Assembly: GCF_000364705.1 (NCBI RefSeq)
Contig: NZ_AQOH01000312.1
Span: 1 to 64,000, forward strand
Source: Pseudomonas fuscovaginae SE-1
Lineage (GTDB): Bacteria > Pseudomonadota > Gammaproteobacteria > Pseudomonadales > Pseudomonadaceae
Reading direction: 5' to 3'
Length of the DNA stretch: 64,000 bases
The notes under the pieces were generated by a model. It was not told the origin of the DNA. It ran no database searches and saw only the letters and a list, made by a program, of their open reading frames with translations. The position numbers and the translations under genes were made by a program. Shown piece by piece: positions 31,029-38,794 of this stretch; the first letter of the stretch is position 1; the number at the start of each line of letters is the position of its first letter.

Positions 31029-32456
31029 ATGTCTGAGTCTCCCGGAAAACTCCGTTTGGGCGCACTGGTTGCCCTGGTGGTGGGTTCGATGATCGGCGGG
31101 GGAATCTTTTCCCTGCCACAAAACATGGCCGCCAGTGCCGATGTCGGCGCCGTCCTGATCGGCTGGGCCATCACCGCCGTGGGCATGCTGACCCTGGCCT
31201 TCGTGTTCCAGACCCTGGCCAATCGCAAACCGGATCTCGACGGCGGGGTCTATGCCTACGCCAAGGCCGGATTCGGCGACTACATGGGCTTTTCCTCGGC
31301 CTGGGGCTACTGGATCAGTGCCTGGCTGGGCAACGTCGGCTACTTCGTCCTGTTGTTCAGCACCCTGGGCTACTTCTTCCCGGTCTTCGGTGAAGGCAAC
31401 ACTGTCACGGCGGTGGTCGGAGCCTCGCTGCTGTTATGGGCCGTACATTTCCTGGTGCTGCGCGGCATCCACGAGGCGGCCTTCATCAACCTGGTGACCA
31501 CCGTCGCCAAGGTGGTGCCGCTGCTGCTGTTCGTACTGATCGCACTGTTCGCCTTCAAGCTCGATATCTTCAGCGCCGACATCTGGGGCATGAAGAACCC
31601 GGACCTGGGCAGTGTGATGAACCAGGTGCGCAACATGATGCTGGTCACCGTCTGGGTGTTCATCGGTATCGAGGGCGCGAGCATCTTCTCTTCCCGCGCG
31701 GAAAAACGCTCGGACGTGGGCAAGGCCACGGTCATCGGGTTCATCACCGTGCTGCTGTTGCTGGTGCTGGTCAACGTGCTGTCGCTGGGGATCATGACCC
31801 AGCCGGAACTGGCCAAGCTGCAGAACCCCTCCATGGCCGCCGTGCTGGAGCACGTGGTCGGGCACTGGGGCGCGCTGCTGATCAGCATAGGCCTGATCAT
31901 CTCGTTGCTCGGCGCCCTGCTGTCATGGGTACTGCTGTGCGCCGAGATCATGTTCGCCGCGGCCCGCGACCATACCATGCCGGCGTTCCTGCGCCGCGAG
32001 AACGCCAACCATGTGCCGGCCAACGCCCTCTGGCTGACCAACGCGATGGTTCAGGTGTTCCTGGTCATCACGCTGTTTTCCGCCAGCACCTACCTGTCGC
32101 TGATCTACCTCGCCACCTCGATGATCCTGGTGCCCTACCTGTGGTCGGCGGCCTACGCGGTGCTGCTGGCGGTGCGTGGCGAATCCTACGAAAACGCCCC
32201 TGGCGAACGGCGCAAGGATCTGTGCATCGCCGCCATCGCCCTGCTCTACGCGATCTGGCTGCTGTACGCCGGCGGCGTGAAGTACCTGCTGCTGTCCGCC
32301 CTGCTCTACGCGCCGGGCGCGATCCTGTTCGCCAAGGCCAAGCACGAGCTGGGCAAACCCATCTTCACCGTCGTTGAGAAGCTGATTTTCACCGCGGTGG
32401 TCGCCGGCGCCCTGCTGGCCGCCTACGGTCTCCACGACGGCTTCCTGACGCTGTAA
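31029..32456 (+). CDS. arcD: Arginine/ornithine antiporter ArcD
   Basis: A protein of 475 residues with about 12-13 membrane helices, starting MSESPGKLRLGALVALVVGS. The APC-family motif GSMIGGGIFSLPQNMA is in helix 1, and ARDHTMPAFL-RENANHVPANALW follows a later helix. It swaps external arginine for ornithine, needing no energy, to feed the deiminase pathway. First gene of arcDABC, 31 bases before arcA. An out-of-frame ATG lies six bases earlier and is not used. Confidence 0.96.
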   Translation: MSESPGKLRLGALVALVVGSMIGGGIFSLPQNMAASADVGAVLIGWAITAVGMLTLAFVFQTLANRKPDLDGGVYAYAKAGFGDYMGFSSAWGYWISAWLGNVGYFVLLFSTLGYFFPVFGEGNTVTAVVGASLLLWAVHFLVLRGIHEAAFINLVTTVAKVVPLLLFVLIALFAFKLDIFSADIWGMKNPDLGSVMNQVRNMMLVTVWVFIGIEGASIFSSRAEKRSDVGKATVIGFITVLLLLVLVNVLSLGIMTQPELAKLQNPSMAAVLEHVVGHWGALLISIGLIISLLGALLSWVLLCAEIMFAAARDHTMPAFLRRENANHVPANALWLTNAMVQVFLVITLFSASTYLSLIYLATSMILVPYLWSAAYAVLLAVRGESYENAPGERRKDLCIAAIALLYAIWLLYAGGVKYLLLSALLYAPGAILFAKAKHELGKPIFTVVEKLIFTAVVAGALLAAYGLHDGFLTL

Positions 32457-32487
32457 CCACCTGTTCGTTCCTTCTGGAGGATCTGCA

Positions 32488-33744
32488 ATGACCACGGAAA
32501 AAGTGAAGTACGGCGTTCATTCCGAAGCCGGCAAGCTGCGCAAGGTGATGGTGTGCTCACCCGGCCTGGCCCATCAGCGGCTGACCCCGAACAACTGCGA
32601 CGAACTGCTGTTCGATGATGTGCTCTGGGTCGCCCAGGCCAAGCGCGATCACTTCGATTTCGTCACCAAGATGCGTGAACACGATATCGACGTGCTGGAG
32701 ATGCACAACCTGCTGACCGATATCGTCGGCCAGCCGCAAGCGCTGGACTGGATTCTCGAGCGCAAGCTCACCGCCAACCAGGTCGGCCTCGGCCTGGTCA
32801 GCGAAGTCGGCGCCTGGCTCAAGAGCCTGGAGCCACGCAAGGTCGCCGAGTTCCTGATCGGCGGGGTGTCCGCCGATGACCTGCCCGACAGCTTCGGCGG
32901 CAAGACCCTCCAGATGTTCCGCGACTTCCTCGGCCATTCCAGCTTCATCCTGCCGCCGCTGCCCAACACCCAGTTCACCCGCGACACCACCTGCTGGATC
33001 TATGGCGGGGTGACCCTCAACCCGATGTATTGGCCGGCACGCCGCCAGGAAACCCTGCTGGCCACGGCCATCTACAAGTTCCACCCGGAATTCGTCAACG
33101 CCGACTTCCAGGTCTGGTACGGCGACCCGGACCAGGAACACGGCAACGCCACCCTCGAGGGCGGCGACGTGATGCCGATCGGCAACGGCGTCGTGCTGAT
33201 CGGCATGGGTGAGCGCTCCTCGCGCCAGGCCATCGGTCAGTTGGCGCTGAGCCTGTTCAAGAACCAGGCGGTGGAACGGGTGATCGTCGCCGGCCTGCCG
33301 AAGTCCCGTGCGGCCATGCACCTGGACACCGTGTTCAGTTTCTGCGATCGCGACCTGGTGACCATCTTCCCGGAAGTGGTGAACCAGATCGTCGCTTTCA
33401 GCCTGCGTCCCGACGAGAGCAAGCCCGGTGGCATCGATGTCCGTCGCGAGGACAAAAGCTTCCTCGACACCGTCGCCCAGGCCCTGGGCCTCAAGGCCCT
33501 GCGCGTGGTGGAGACTGGCGGCAACAGCTTCGCCGCCGAACGGGAACAGTGGGACGACGGCAACAACGTGGTGGCCCTGGAACCGGGCGTGGTGATCGGC
33601 TATGACCGCAACACCTACACCAACACCCTGCTGCGCAAGGCTGGCGTCGAGGTCATCACCATCAGCGCCGGCGAACTGGGCCGCGGCCGCGGCGGCGGCC
33701 ACTGCATGACCTGCCCGATCGTCCGCGACCCGATCGACTACTGA
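32488..33744 (+). CDS. arcA: Arginine deiminase
   Basis: A protein of 418 residues that hydrolyses arginine to citrulline and ammonia. The guanidino-modifying fold shows GVHSEAGKLRKVMVCSPGLAH, FTRDTTCWIYGGVTLN, LEGGDVMPIGNGVVLIGMGERSS and the catalytic cysteine in GGGHCMTCPIVRD near the C-terminus. GGAGG stands before the ATG. Second gene of arcDABC; length equals P. aeruginosa ArcA. Confidence 0.98.
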   Translation: MTTEKVKYGVHSEAGKLRKVMVCSPGLAHQRLTPNNCDELLFDDVLWVAQAKRDHFDFVTKMREHDIDVLEMHNLLTDIVGQPQALDWILERKLTANQVGLGLVSEVGAWLKSLEPRKVAEFLIGGVSADDLPDSFGGKTLQMFRDFLGHSSFILPPLPNTQFTRDTTCWIYGGVTLNPMYWPARRQETLLATAIYKFHPEFVNADFQVWYGDPDQEHGNATLEGGDVMPIGNGVVLIGMGERSSRQAIGQLALSLFKNQAVERVIVAGLPKSRAAMHLDTVFSFCDRDLVTIFPEVVNQIVAFSLRPDESKPGGIDVRREDKSFLDTVAQALGLKALRVVETGGNSFAAEREQWDDGNNVVALEPGVVIGYDRNTYTNTLLRKAGVEVITISAGELGRGRGGGHCMTCPIVRDPIDY

Positions 33745-33838
33745 CCGATATTCGAGGCCTGTTCCCGTCGCCCGCTGGGGCAAGCCCGGTGCCCATCGGG
33801 CGGGACAGGCCGATTACCGACATACGAGGAGATTCAAC

Positions 33839-34849
33839 ATGGCTTTCAACATGCGCAACCGCAGCCTGCTGAGCTTGATGCACCACACCAACCGCGAGTT
33901 GCACTACCTGCTCGACCTGTCCCGCGACCTCAAGCGCGCCAAGTACACCGGCACCGAGCAGCCGCATCTCAAGGGCAAGAACATCGCGCTGATCTTCGAG
34001 AAGACCTCGACCCGCACCCGCTGCGCCTTCGAAGTCGCGGCCCATGACCAGGGTGCCCACGTCACCTACATCGACCCGGTGTCGTCGCAGATCGGCCACA
34101 AGGAAAGCATGAAGGACACCGCCCGCGTCCTCGGGCGGATGTTCGATGCCATCGAGTACCGCGGTTTCGAACAGGAAATCGTCGAAGAGTTGGCCCAGTT
34201 CGCCGGCGTGCCGGTGTTCAACGGCCTGACCGCCGAGTTCCACCCGACCCAGATGATCGCCGACGTACTGACCATGCGCGAGCACAGCGACAAGCCGCTG
34301 CATGACATCAGCTACGCCTACCTGGGCGATGCCCGCTACAACATGGGCAACTCGCTGCTGATGATCGGCGCCAAGCTCGGGATGGACGTGCGCATAGCCG
34401 CACCGAAGGCGCTGTGGCCCCACCAGGACTTCATCGCCCAGTGCCAGGCGTTCGCCGAGGAAAGCGGCGCGCGCATCACGCTGACAGAAGACCCGGTGGC
34501 GGCGGTCAAGGGCGTGGACTTCATCCACACCGACGTCTGGGTCTCCATGGGCGAGCCGGTGGACGCCTGGGACGAACGCATCGAGCAGTTGCTGCCGTAC
34601 CAGGTCAATACCCGGCTGATGAAGGCCGCGGGCAATCCGCGGGTGAAATTCATGCACTGCCTGCCGGCGTTCCACAACAGCGAGACCAAGGTCGGCAAGG
34701 ACATCGCCGCGCGCTATCCGCACCTGGCCAATGGCGTGGAAGTGACCGAGGAGGTGTTCGAGTCGCCGGCCAACATCGCCTTCGAACAGGCGGAGAACCG
34801 CATGCACACCATCAAGGCGATCCTGGTGGCCGCACTGGCGGATATCTGA
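33839..34849 (+). CDS. arcB: Catabolic ornithine carbamoyltransferase
   Basis: A protein of 336 residues that turns citrulline and phosphate into carbamoyl phosphate and ornithine. Diagnostic motifs are EKTSTRTRCAFEVAA (carbamoyl phosphate binding), EYRGF, FHPTQMIADVLTM and the ornithine-binding HCLPAFHN. The trimming and C-terminal QAENRMHTIKAILVA fit the catabolic dodecameric type. AGGAG precedes the ATG. It lies 94 bases after arcA. Confidence 0.97.
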   Translation: MAFNMRNRSLLSLMHHTNRELHYLLDLSRDLKRAKYTGTEQPHLKGKNIALIFEKTSTRTRCAFEVAAHDQGAHVTYIDPVSSQIGHKESMKDTARVLGRMFDAIEYRGFEQEIVEELAQFAGVPVFNGLTAEFHPTQMIADVLTMREHSDKPLHDISYAYLGDARYNMGNSLLMIGAKLGMDVRIAAPKALWPHQDFIAQCQAFAEESGARITLTEDPVAAVKGVDFIHTDVWVSMGEPVDAWDERIEQLLPYQVNTRLMKAAGNPRVKFMHCLPAFHNSETKVGKDIAARYPHLANGVEVTEEVFESPANIAFEQAENRMHTIKAILVAALADI

Positions 34850-34906
34850 CCCTCCAAGAGACTCGTTGCAAAGGGACAAACCAGGGGCAGCCATGCGCTG
34901 TGAGAG

Positions 34907-34963
34907 CCGGATTTATCCGCGAACAGTGTCTCAAGGCCACCAAGGGCTTCGCGGATAAACCGG
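34907..34963. repeat. Inverted repeat between arcB and arcC
   Basis: A 16- to 17-base arm with core TTTATCCGCGAA (34907-34923) is matched by TTCGCGGATAAA and flanking CCGG (34948-34963). It would fold into a long stem in the arc mRNA. It resembles REP-type elements seen elsewhere in this window and might stabilise the arcDAB part of the transcript. Confidence 0.75.
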
Positions 34964-35063
34964 AGCGCCGGACCACCGGCTCCAGCCAAATGAGTCCGAC
35001 TCCGAGAATGAGTTCGTTCCCACAGACTCTCGCCTCACAAAGACACCAGAGAAGGACTGCACC

Positions 35064-35993
35064 ATGCGTATCGTCGTAGCACTGGGCGGCAACGCCCTCC
35101 TGCGTCGTGGTGAACCCATGACCGCGGAAAACCAGCGCGCCAACATCCGTATCGCCGCCGAGCAGATCGCGAAAATCCATGCTGGCAACCAACTGGTGAT
35201 CGCCCACGGCAACGGCCCCCAGGTCGGCCTGCTGTCGTTGCAGGCGGCGGCCTACACCCAGGTTTCGCCCTACCCGCTGGATGTGCTGGGCGCGGAAACC
35301 GAGGGCATGATCGGCTACATCATAGAACAGGAGCTGGGCAACCTGCTGGACTTCGAAGTGCCCTTCGCCACGCTGCTGACCCAGGTCGAAGTCGACCCCG
35401 ACGATCCGGCTTTCCAGCAGCCGAGCAAACCCATCGGCCCGGTCTATACCCGGGAGCAGGCCGAGCGGCTGGCCGCGGAGAAAGGCTGGAACATCGCCGC
35501 CGATGGCGACGGGTTTCGTCGGGTGGTCGCCAGCCCGAAACCGAAGCGCATCTTCGAGATCCGTCCGATCCAGTGGTTGCTGGAAAACGGCAGCATCGTG
35601 ATCTGCGCCGGTGGTGGCGGAATTCCGACGATGTATGACGAGAACCGCAAGCTGCAAGGCATCGAGGCGGTGATCGACAAGGACCTGTGCTCGGCGCTGC
35701 TGGCCCGGCAACTGGAATGCGACCTGCTGGTGATCGCCACCGACGTCAGCGCGGCGTTCGTCGACTGGGGCAAGCCGACCCGGAAGGCAATCGCACGGGC
35801 GCACCCCGACGACCTGGAGAAACTCGGCTTCGCCGCCGGCTCCATGGGACCGAAGGTCGAGGCCGCTTGCGAGTTCGCCCGGCAGACCGGCAAGGTAGCG
35901 GTGATCGGCTCGCTGGCGGATATCGAGGCTATCGTCCAGGGTAAAGCGGGGACCCGAGTCAGTACCGCCCAGCCCGGCATCGTTTATTCATGA
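35064..35993 (+). CDS. arcC: Carbamate kinase
   Basis: A protein of 309 residues that makes ATP from carbamoyl phosphate, the last step of the pathway. The amino acid kinase fold shows MRIVVALGGNALLRRGEPM, HGNGPQVGLL, CAGGGGIPT and the ATDVSAAFVDWG region. A spacer of 214 bases with an inverted repeat divides it from arcB. Fourth gene of the operon. Confidence 0.97.
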   Translation: MRIVVALGGNALLRRGEPMTAENQRANIRIAAEQIAKIHAGNQLVIAHGNGPQVGLLSLQAAAYTQVSPYPLDVLGAETEGMIGYIIEQELGNLLDFEVPFATLLTQVEVDPDDPAFQQPSKPIGPVYTREQAERLAAEKGWNIAADGDGFRRVVASPKPKRIFEIRPIQWLLENGSIVICAGGGGIPTMYDENRKLQGIEAVIDKDLCSALLARQLECDLLVIATDVSAAFVDWGKPTRKAIARAHPDDLEKLGFAAGSMGPKVEAACEFARQTGKVAVIGSLADIEAIVQGKAGTRVSTAQPGIVYS

Positions 35994-36050
35994 GAACCTT
36001 CGGGGCAGGCCATGGTCTGCCCTACTCACGCCTTGCAAGGAGACACCACC

Positions 36051-36410
36051 ATGGCCAAGTTCGAGCCCGGTCACCTGCACATCGAACGACACGCGCTGAA
36101 CAAGGAAGACTTCAGCTACAACCTGTGCATCGACTATGAACTCGCCCAGGACCCGCAGGAGGGCCAGGGCATGCAGTTCAGGTTGCACGGCACCATCGAG
36201 GACAAACCGCTCGACGAGTCGTTCTTCCTGGCCAAGGACCAGGCCTTCGATTTCGCCCGCCACGCCACCCGCATCGCCCAGCATCACGGCATGCCCAAGA
36301 GCGCCAACATCATCGCCCTGCACAAGTACTACGACGAGATGTTCGAGGACGTACGCGCGCAACTGCACGTCAAGTCCGGCGATCCGATGAAGCCCGAGCA
36401 CTTGCGGTAA
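36051..36410 (+). CDS. DUF5064 family protein
   Basis: A protein of 119 residues starting MAKFEPGHLHIERHALNKED after AAGGAGACACCACC. It matches a small Pseudomonas family of unknown function (FEPGHLH-ER---N---SYNL-IDYE). No signal or membrane segment. It lies 57 bases after arcC and may be co-transcribed with the arc operon, though it is not a known pathway enzyme. Confidence 0.8.
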   Translation: MAKFEPGHLHIERHALNKEDFSYNLCIDYELAQDPQEGQGMQFRLHGTIEDKPLDESFFLAKDQAFDFARHATRIAQHHGMPKSANIIALHKYYDEMFEDVRAQLHVKSGDPMKPEHLR

Positions 36411-36503
36411 TCACCAACCGACCGCGCAACGCATTGCGCGTGGGAAGCCCGTGACGGAGATGGCATAATTGCGCCCTTCTCGCCCGGAACCGTACACCGC
36501 CCC

Positions 36504-38012
36504 ATGCGTATCCACGTCAGCTTCATCGACCGCGTCGGCATCACCCAGGAGGTCCTGGCCCTGCTCGGGGGGCGCAACCTGAACCTGGATGCGGTGGAGA
36601 TGGTGCCGCCCAACGTCTACATCGACGCGCCGACTCTCAGCCCGCAGGTGCTGGAAGAGCTGCGCGATGCCCTGTTCAGCGTGCGTGGCGTGCAGGCGGT
36701 CACCGTGGTCGACATCCTGCCCGGCCAACGCCGGCACCTGCAGCTCGACGCCCTGCTCGCGGCCATGACCGATCCAGTGCTGGCGCTGGACAGCCAGGGC
36801 GTGGTGCTGCTGGCCAACCCGGCGATGGTCGCCCTGTACGGGCGCGAGCCGGCGGGTGAGAGCGTCGCCGGGCTGTTCGCCGACCCCGGTCTGCTGGATG
36901 CCCTGCTGGAGAACGGTTTTCGCCTGCCACTACGGGAAATCACCGTCAACGGCCAGACGCTGCTGCTCGATGCCACACCGATCACCGATGCCGGCGCCCT
37001 GCTGACGCTGTACCAGCCCAACCGGATCGGTGAACGCCTGTCCGCGTTGCACCACGACCATGCCGAGGGCTTCGACTCGCTGCTTGGCGAGTCGGTGCCG
37101 ATTCGTACGCTCAAGGCCCGCGCCCAGCGGGTCGCGGCCCTCGATGCCCCCCTGCTGATCCAGGGCGAGACCGGTACCGGCAAGGAACTGGTGGCACGTG
37201 CCTGCCATGCCATCAGCGCCCGTCATGGCGCGCCGTTTCTCGCCCTGAACTGTGCGGCGCTCCCGGAAAGCCTCGCCGAGAGCGAGCTGTTCGGCTATGC
37301 CCCCGGCGCCTTCACCGGCGCCCAGCGCGGCGGCAAGCCGGGGCTGATGGAACTGGCGAACCAGGGCACGGTGTTTCTCGACGAAATCGGCGAGATGTCG
37401 CCCTACCTGCAGGCCAAGCTGTTGCGTTTTCTCAATGACGGCAGCTTTCGCCGGGTGGGCGGCGACCGCGAGATCAAGGTCAATGTGCGGATCATCAGCG
37501 CCACCCACCGCGACCTGGAGAAGATGGTCAGCGAAGGGCACTTTCGCGAAGACCTGTTCTACCGCCTCAACGTCCTCAACGTCGAGGTGCCGCCGCTGCG
37601 CGAACGCGGCCAGGACATCCTGCTGCTGGCGCGCTACTTCATGCAGCAGGCCTGCACGCAGATCCAGCGCCCGGTGTGCCGGCTGGCCCCCGGCACCTAC
37701 CCGGCGCTGCTGGGCAACCGCTGGCCGGGCAACGTCCGCCAGTTGCAGAACGTGATCTTCCGCGCGGCGGCGATCTGCGAGGGCAGCCTGGTGGATATCG
37801 GCGACCTGGACATTGCCGGCACCTCCGTGGCGCGCGAAAGCGACGGCGAGATCGAAAGCCTGGAACAGGCGGTCGAGGATTTCGAGCGCAACCTGCTGGA
37901 AAAGCTCTACGCCCAATACCCGTCGACCCGCCAGTTGGCCAACCGCCTGCAGACTTCCCACACGGCGATTGCCCATCGCCTGCGCAAGTACGGGATTCCC
38001 GGCAAGCCCTGA
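36504..38012 (+). CDS. gcsR: TyrR-like sigma54 activator of glycine cleavage
   Basis: A protein of 502 residues. An ACT domain occupies about 1-70, a PAS-like domain about 78-180, and the AAA+ domain about 195-430 with Walker A GETGTGKE from residue 221, the sigma54-contacting GAFTGA near 270 and Walker B TVFLDEIGEM. A helix-turn-helix ends the protein (TRQLANRLQTSHTAIAHRLRKYG). Unlike E. coli TyrR it keeps GAFTGA, so it can open sigma54 promoters. It is encoded next to the gcvH-gcvP-sdaA-gcvT genes, as is P. aeruginosa GcsR, a glycine-responsive activator. Confidence 0.92.
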   Translation: MRIHVSFIDRVGITQEVLALLGGRNLNLDAVEMVPPNVYIDAPTLSPQVLEELRDALFSVRGVQAVTVVDILPGQRRHLQLDALLAAMTDPVLALDSQGVVLLANPAMVALYGREPAGESVAGLFADPGLLDALLENGFRLPLREITVNGQTLLLDATPITDAGALLTLYQPNRIGERLSALHHDHAEGFDSLLGESVPIRTLKARAQRVAALDAPLLIQGETGTGKELVARACHAISARHGAPFLALNCAALPESLAESELFGYAPGAFTGAQRGGKPGLMELANQGTVFLDEIGEMSPYLQAKLLRFLNDGSFRRVGGDREIKVNVRIISATHRDLEKMVSEGHFREDLFYRLNVLNVEVPPLRERGQDILLLARYFMQQACTQIQRPVCRLAPGTYPALLGNRWPGNVRQLQNVIFRAAAICEGSLVDIGDLDIAGTSVARESDGEIESLEQAVEDFERNLLEKLYAQYPSTRQLANRLQTSHTAIAHRLRKYGIPGKP

Positions 38013-38126
38013 ACCGCCACCCTGTCCCTGGCTGCACACTGGCCTGCGGGGTACACGAGCAGGCGGCCAGCGGCCGACCTCCGGGAACAACCATCCCCTG
38101 CGACCACTCCAGAAGCGACACTCATC

Positions 38127-38163
38127 TGTACTGAAAGCGATACAGTGGAACGGTTTCGATACA
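38127..38163 (+). promoter_or_regulatory. Two tandem GcsR-like binding sites
   Basis: TGTACTG-N4-CGATACA (38127-38144) and TGGAACG-N4-CGATACA (38146-38163) lie 19 bp apart. Both are 18-bp imperfect palindromes of the TGT---G-N4-C---ACA type. The second, read on the other strand, is TGTATCG-N4-CGTTCCA, close to the site I recall for P. aeruginosa GcsR (TGTAACG-N4-CGTTCCG). Confidence 0.7.
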
Positions 38164-38226
38164 GCGACTGTCCTCCCCATTCTGACAAGACTTTGATCCT
38201 GTTGCGCTTTTTTCGGCCCTCCAGAC

Positions 38227-38244
38227 TGTAGCGATTTCACTACA
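38227..38244 (+). promoter_or_regulatory. Third GcsR-like binding site
   Basis: TGTAGCG-ATTT-CACTACA has the same 7-4-7 layout, with arms matching at TGTAG/CTACA. It lies 83 bases upstream of the -24 element, an enhancer-like distance. Confidence 0.65.
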
Positions 38245-38309
38245 GCCCATTCACGGCCAATACGCCGAAATCTTCGCCAGACCCTTGATTTTCAAGCTTC
38301 TCACCCGAT

Positions 38310-38324
38310 TGGCCGCAAATTTGC
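38310..38324 (+). promoter_or_regulatory. Sigma54 (-24/-12) promoter of the gcv operon
   Basis: TGGCCG-N5-TTGC places GG and GC exactly ten bases apart, as in TGGCAC-N5-TTGCA. Start would be near 38336, about 70 bases before gcvH. It fits control by the sigma54 activator encoded just upstream. Confidence 0.85.
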
Positions 38325-38407
38325 TAAGGGAGTCCCATTCAAGCGGGGCGAAGTCCTCGCCTTCAATAGCGTCCACCAGACGAATCTGGCCCTTGAGGAG
38401 TGTTTCC

Positions 38408-38785
38408 ATGTCCGAGTTGCGTTTTACCGAAGACCACGAGTGGCTGCGTAGCGAAGCCGATGGCAGCGTCACGGTCGGCATCACCGTGTTCGCCCAGAAC
38501 GCCCTGGGTGATGTGGTATTCGTCCAACTGCCGGAACTGCAGGCCTACGACAAGGGCGCCGAAGCCGCCACCGTGGAATCGGTCAAGGCCGCCAGCGGCG
38601 TGTACATGCCGTTGGACGGCGAAGTGCTGGAGGTCAACCCGGCGCTGGAGGACAGCCCGGAGCTGGTCAATGAAGACCCGCTGGGCGAAGGCTGGTTCTT
38701 CCGCTTCAAACCCGCCGATGCCGCCGCCGTCGGCCAACTGCTGGATCAGGCCGCCTACGACCGCCTGATCGCAGCCCAGGCCTGA
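38408..38785 (+). CDS. gcvH: Glycine cleavage system H protein
   Basis: A protein of 125 residues starting MSELRFTEDHEWLRSEADGS after GAGGAG. It has the lipoyl attachment lysine Lys60 in ATVESVKAASGVYMP. It carries the aminomethyl group between the P, T and L proteins. First gene of the GcsR-regulated unit, nine bases before gcvP. Confidence 0.97.
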   Translation: MSELRFTEDHEWLRSEADGSVTVGITVFAQNALGDVVFVQLPELQAYDKGAEAATVESVKAASGVYMPLDGEVLEVNPALEDSPELVNEDPLGEGWFFRFKPADAAAVGQLLDQAAYDRLIAAQA

Positions 38786-38794
38786 GGAATCGCC

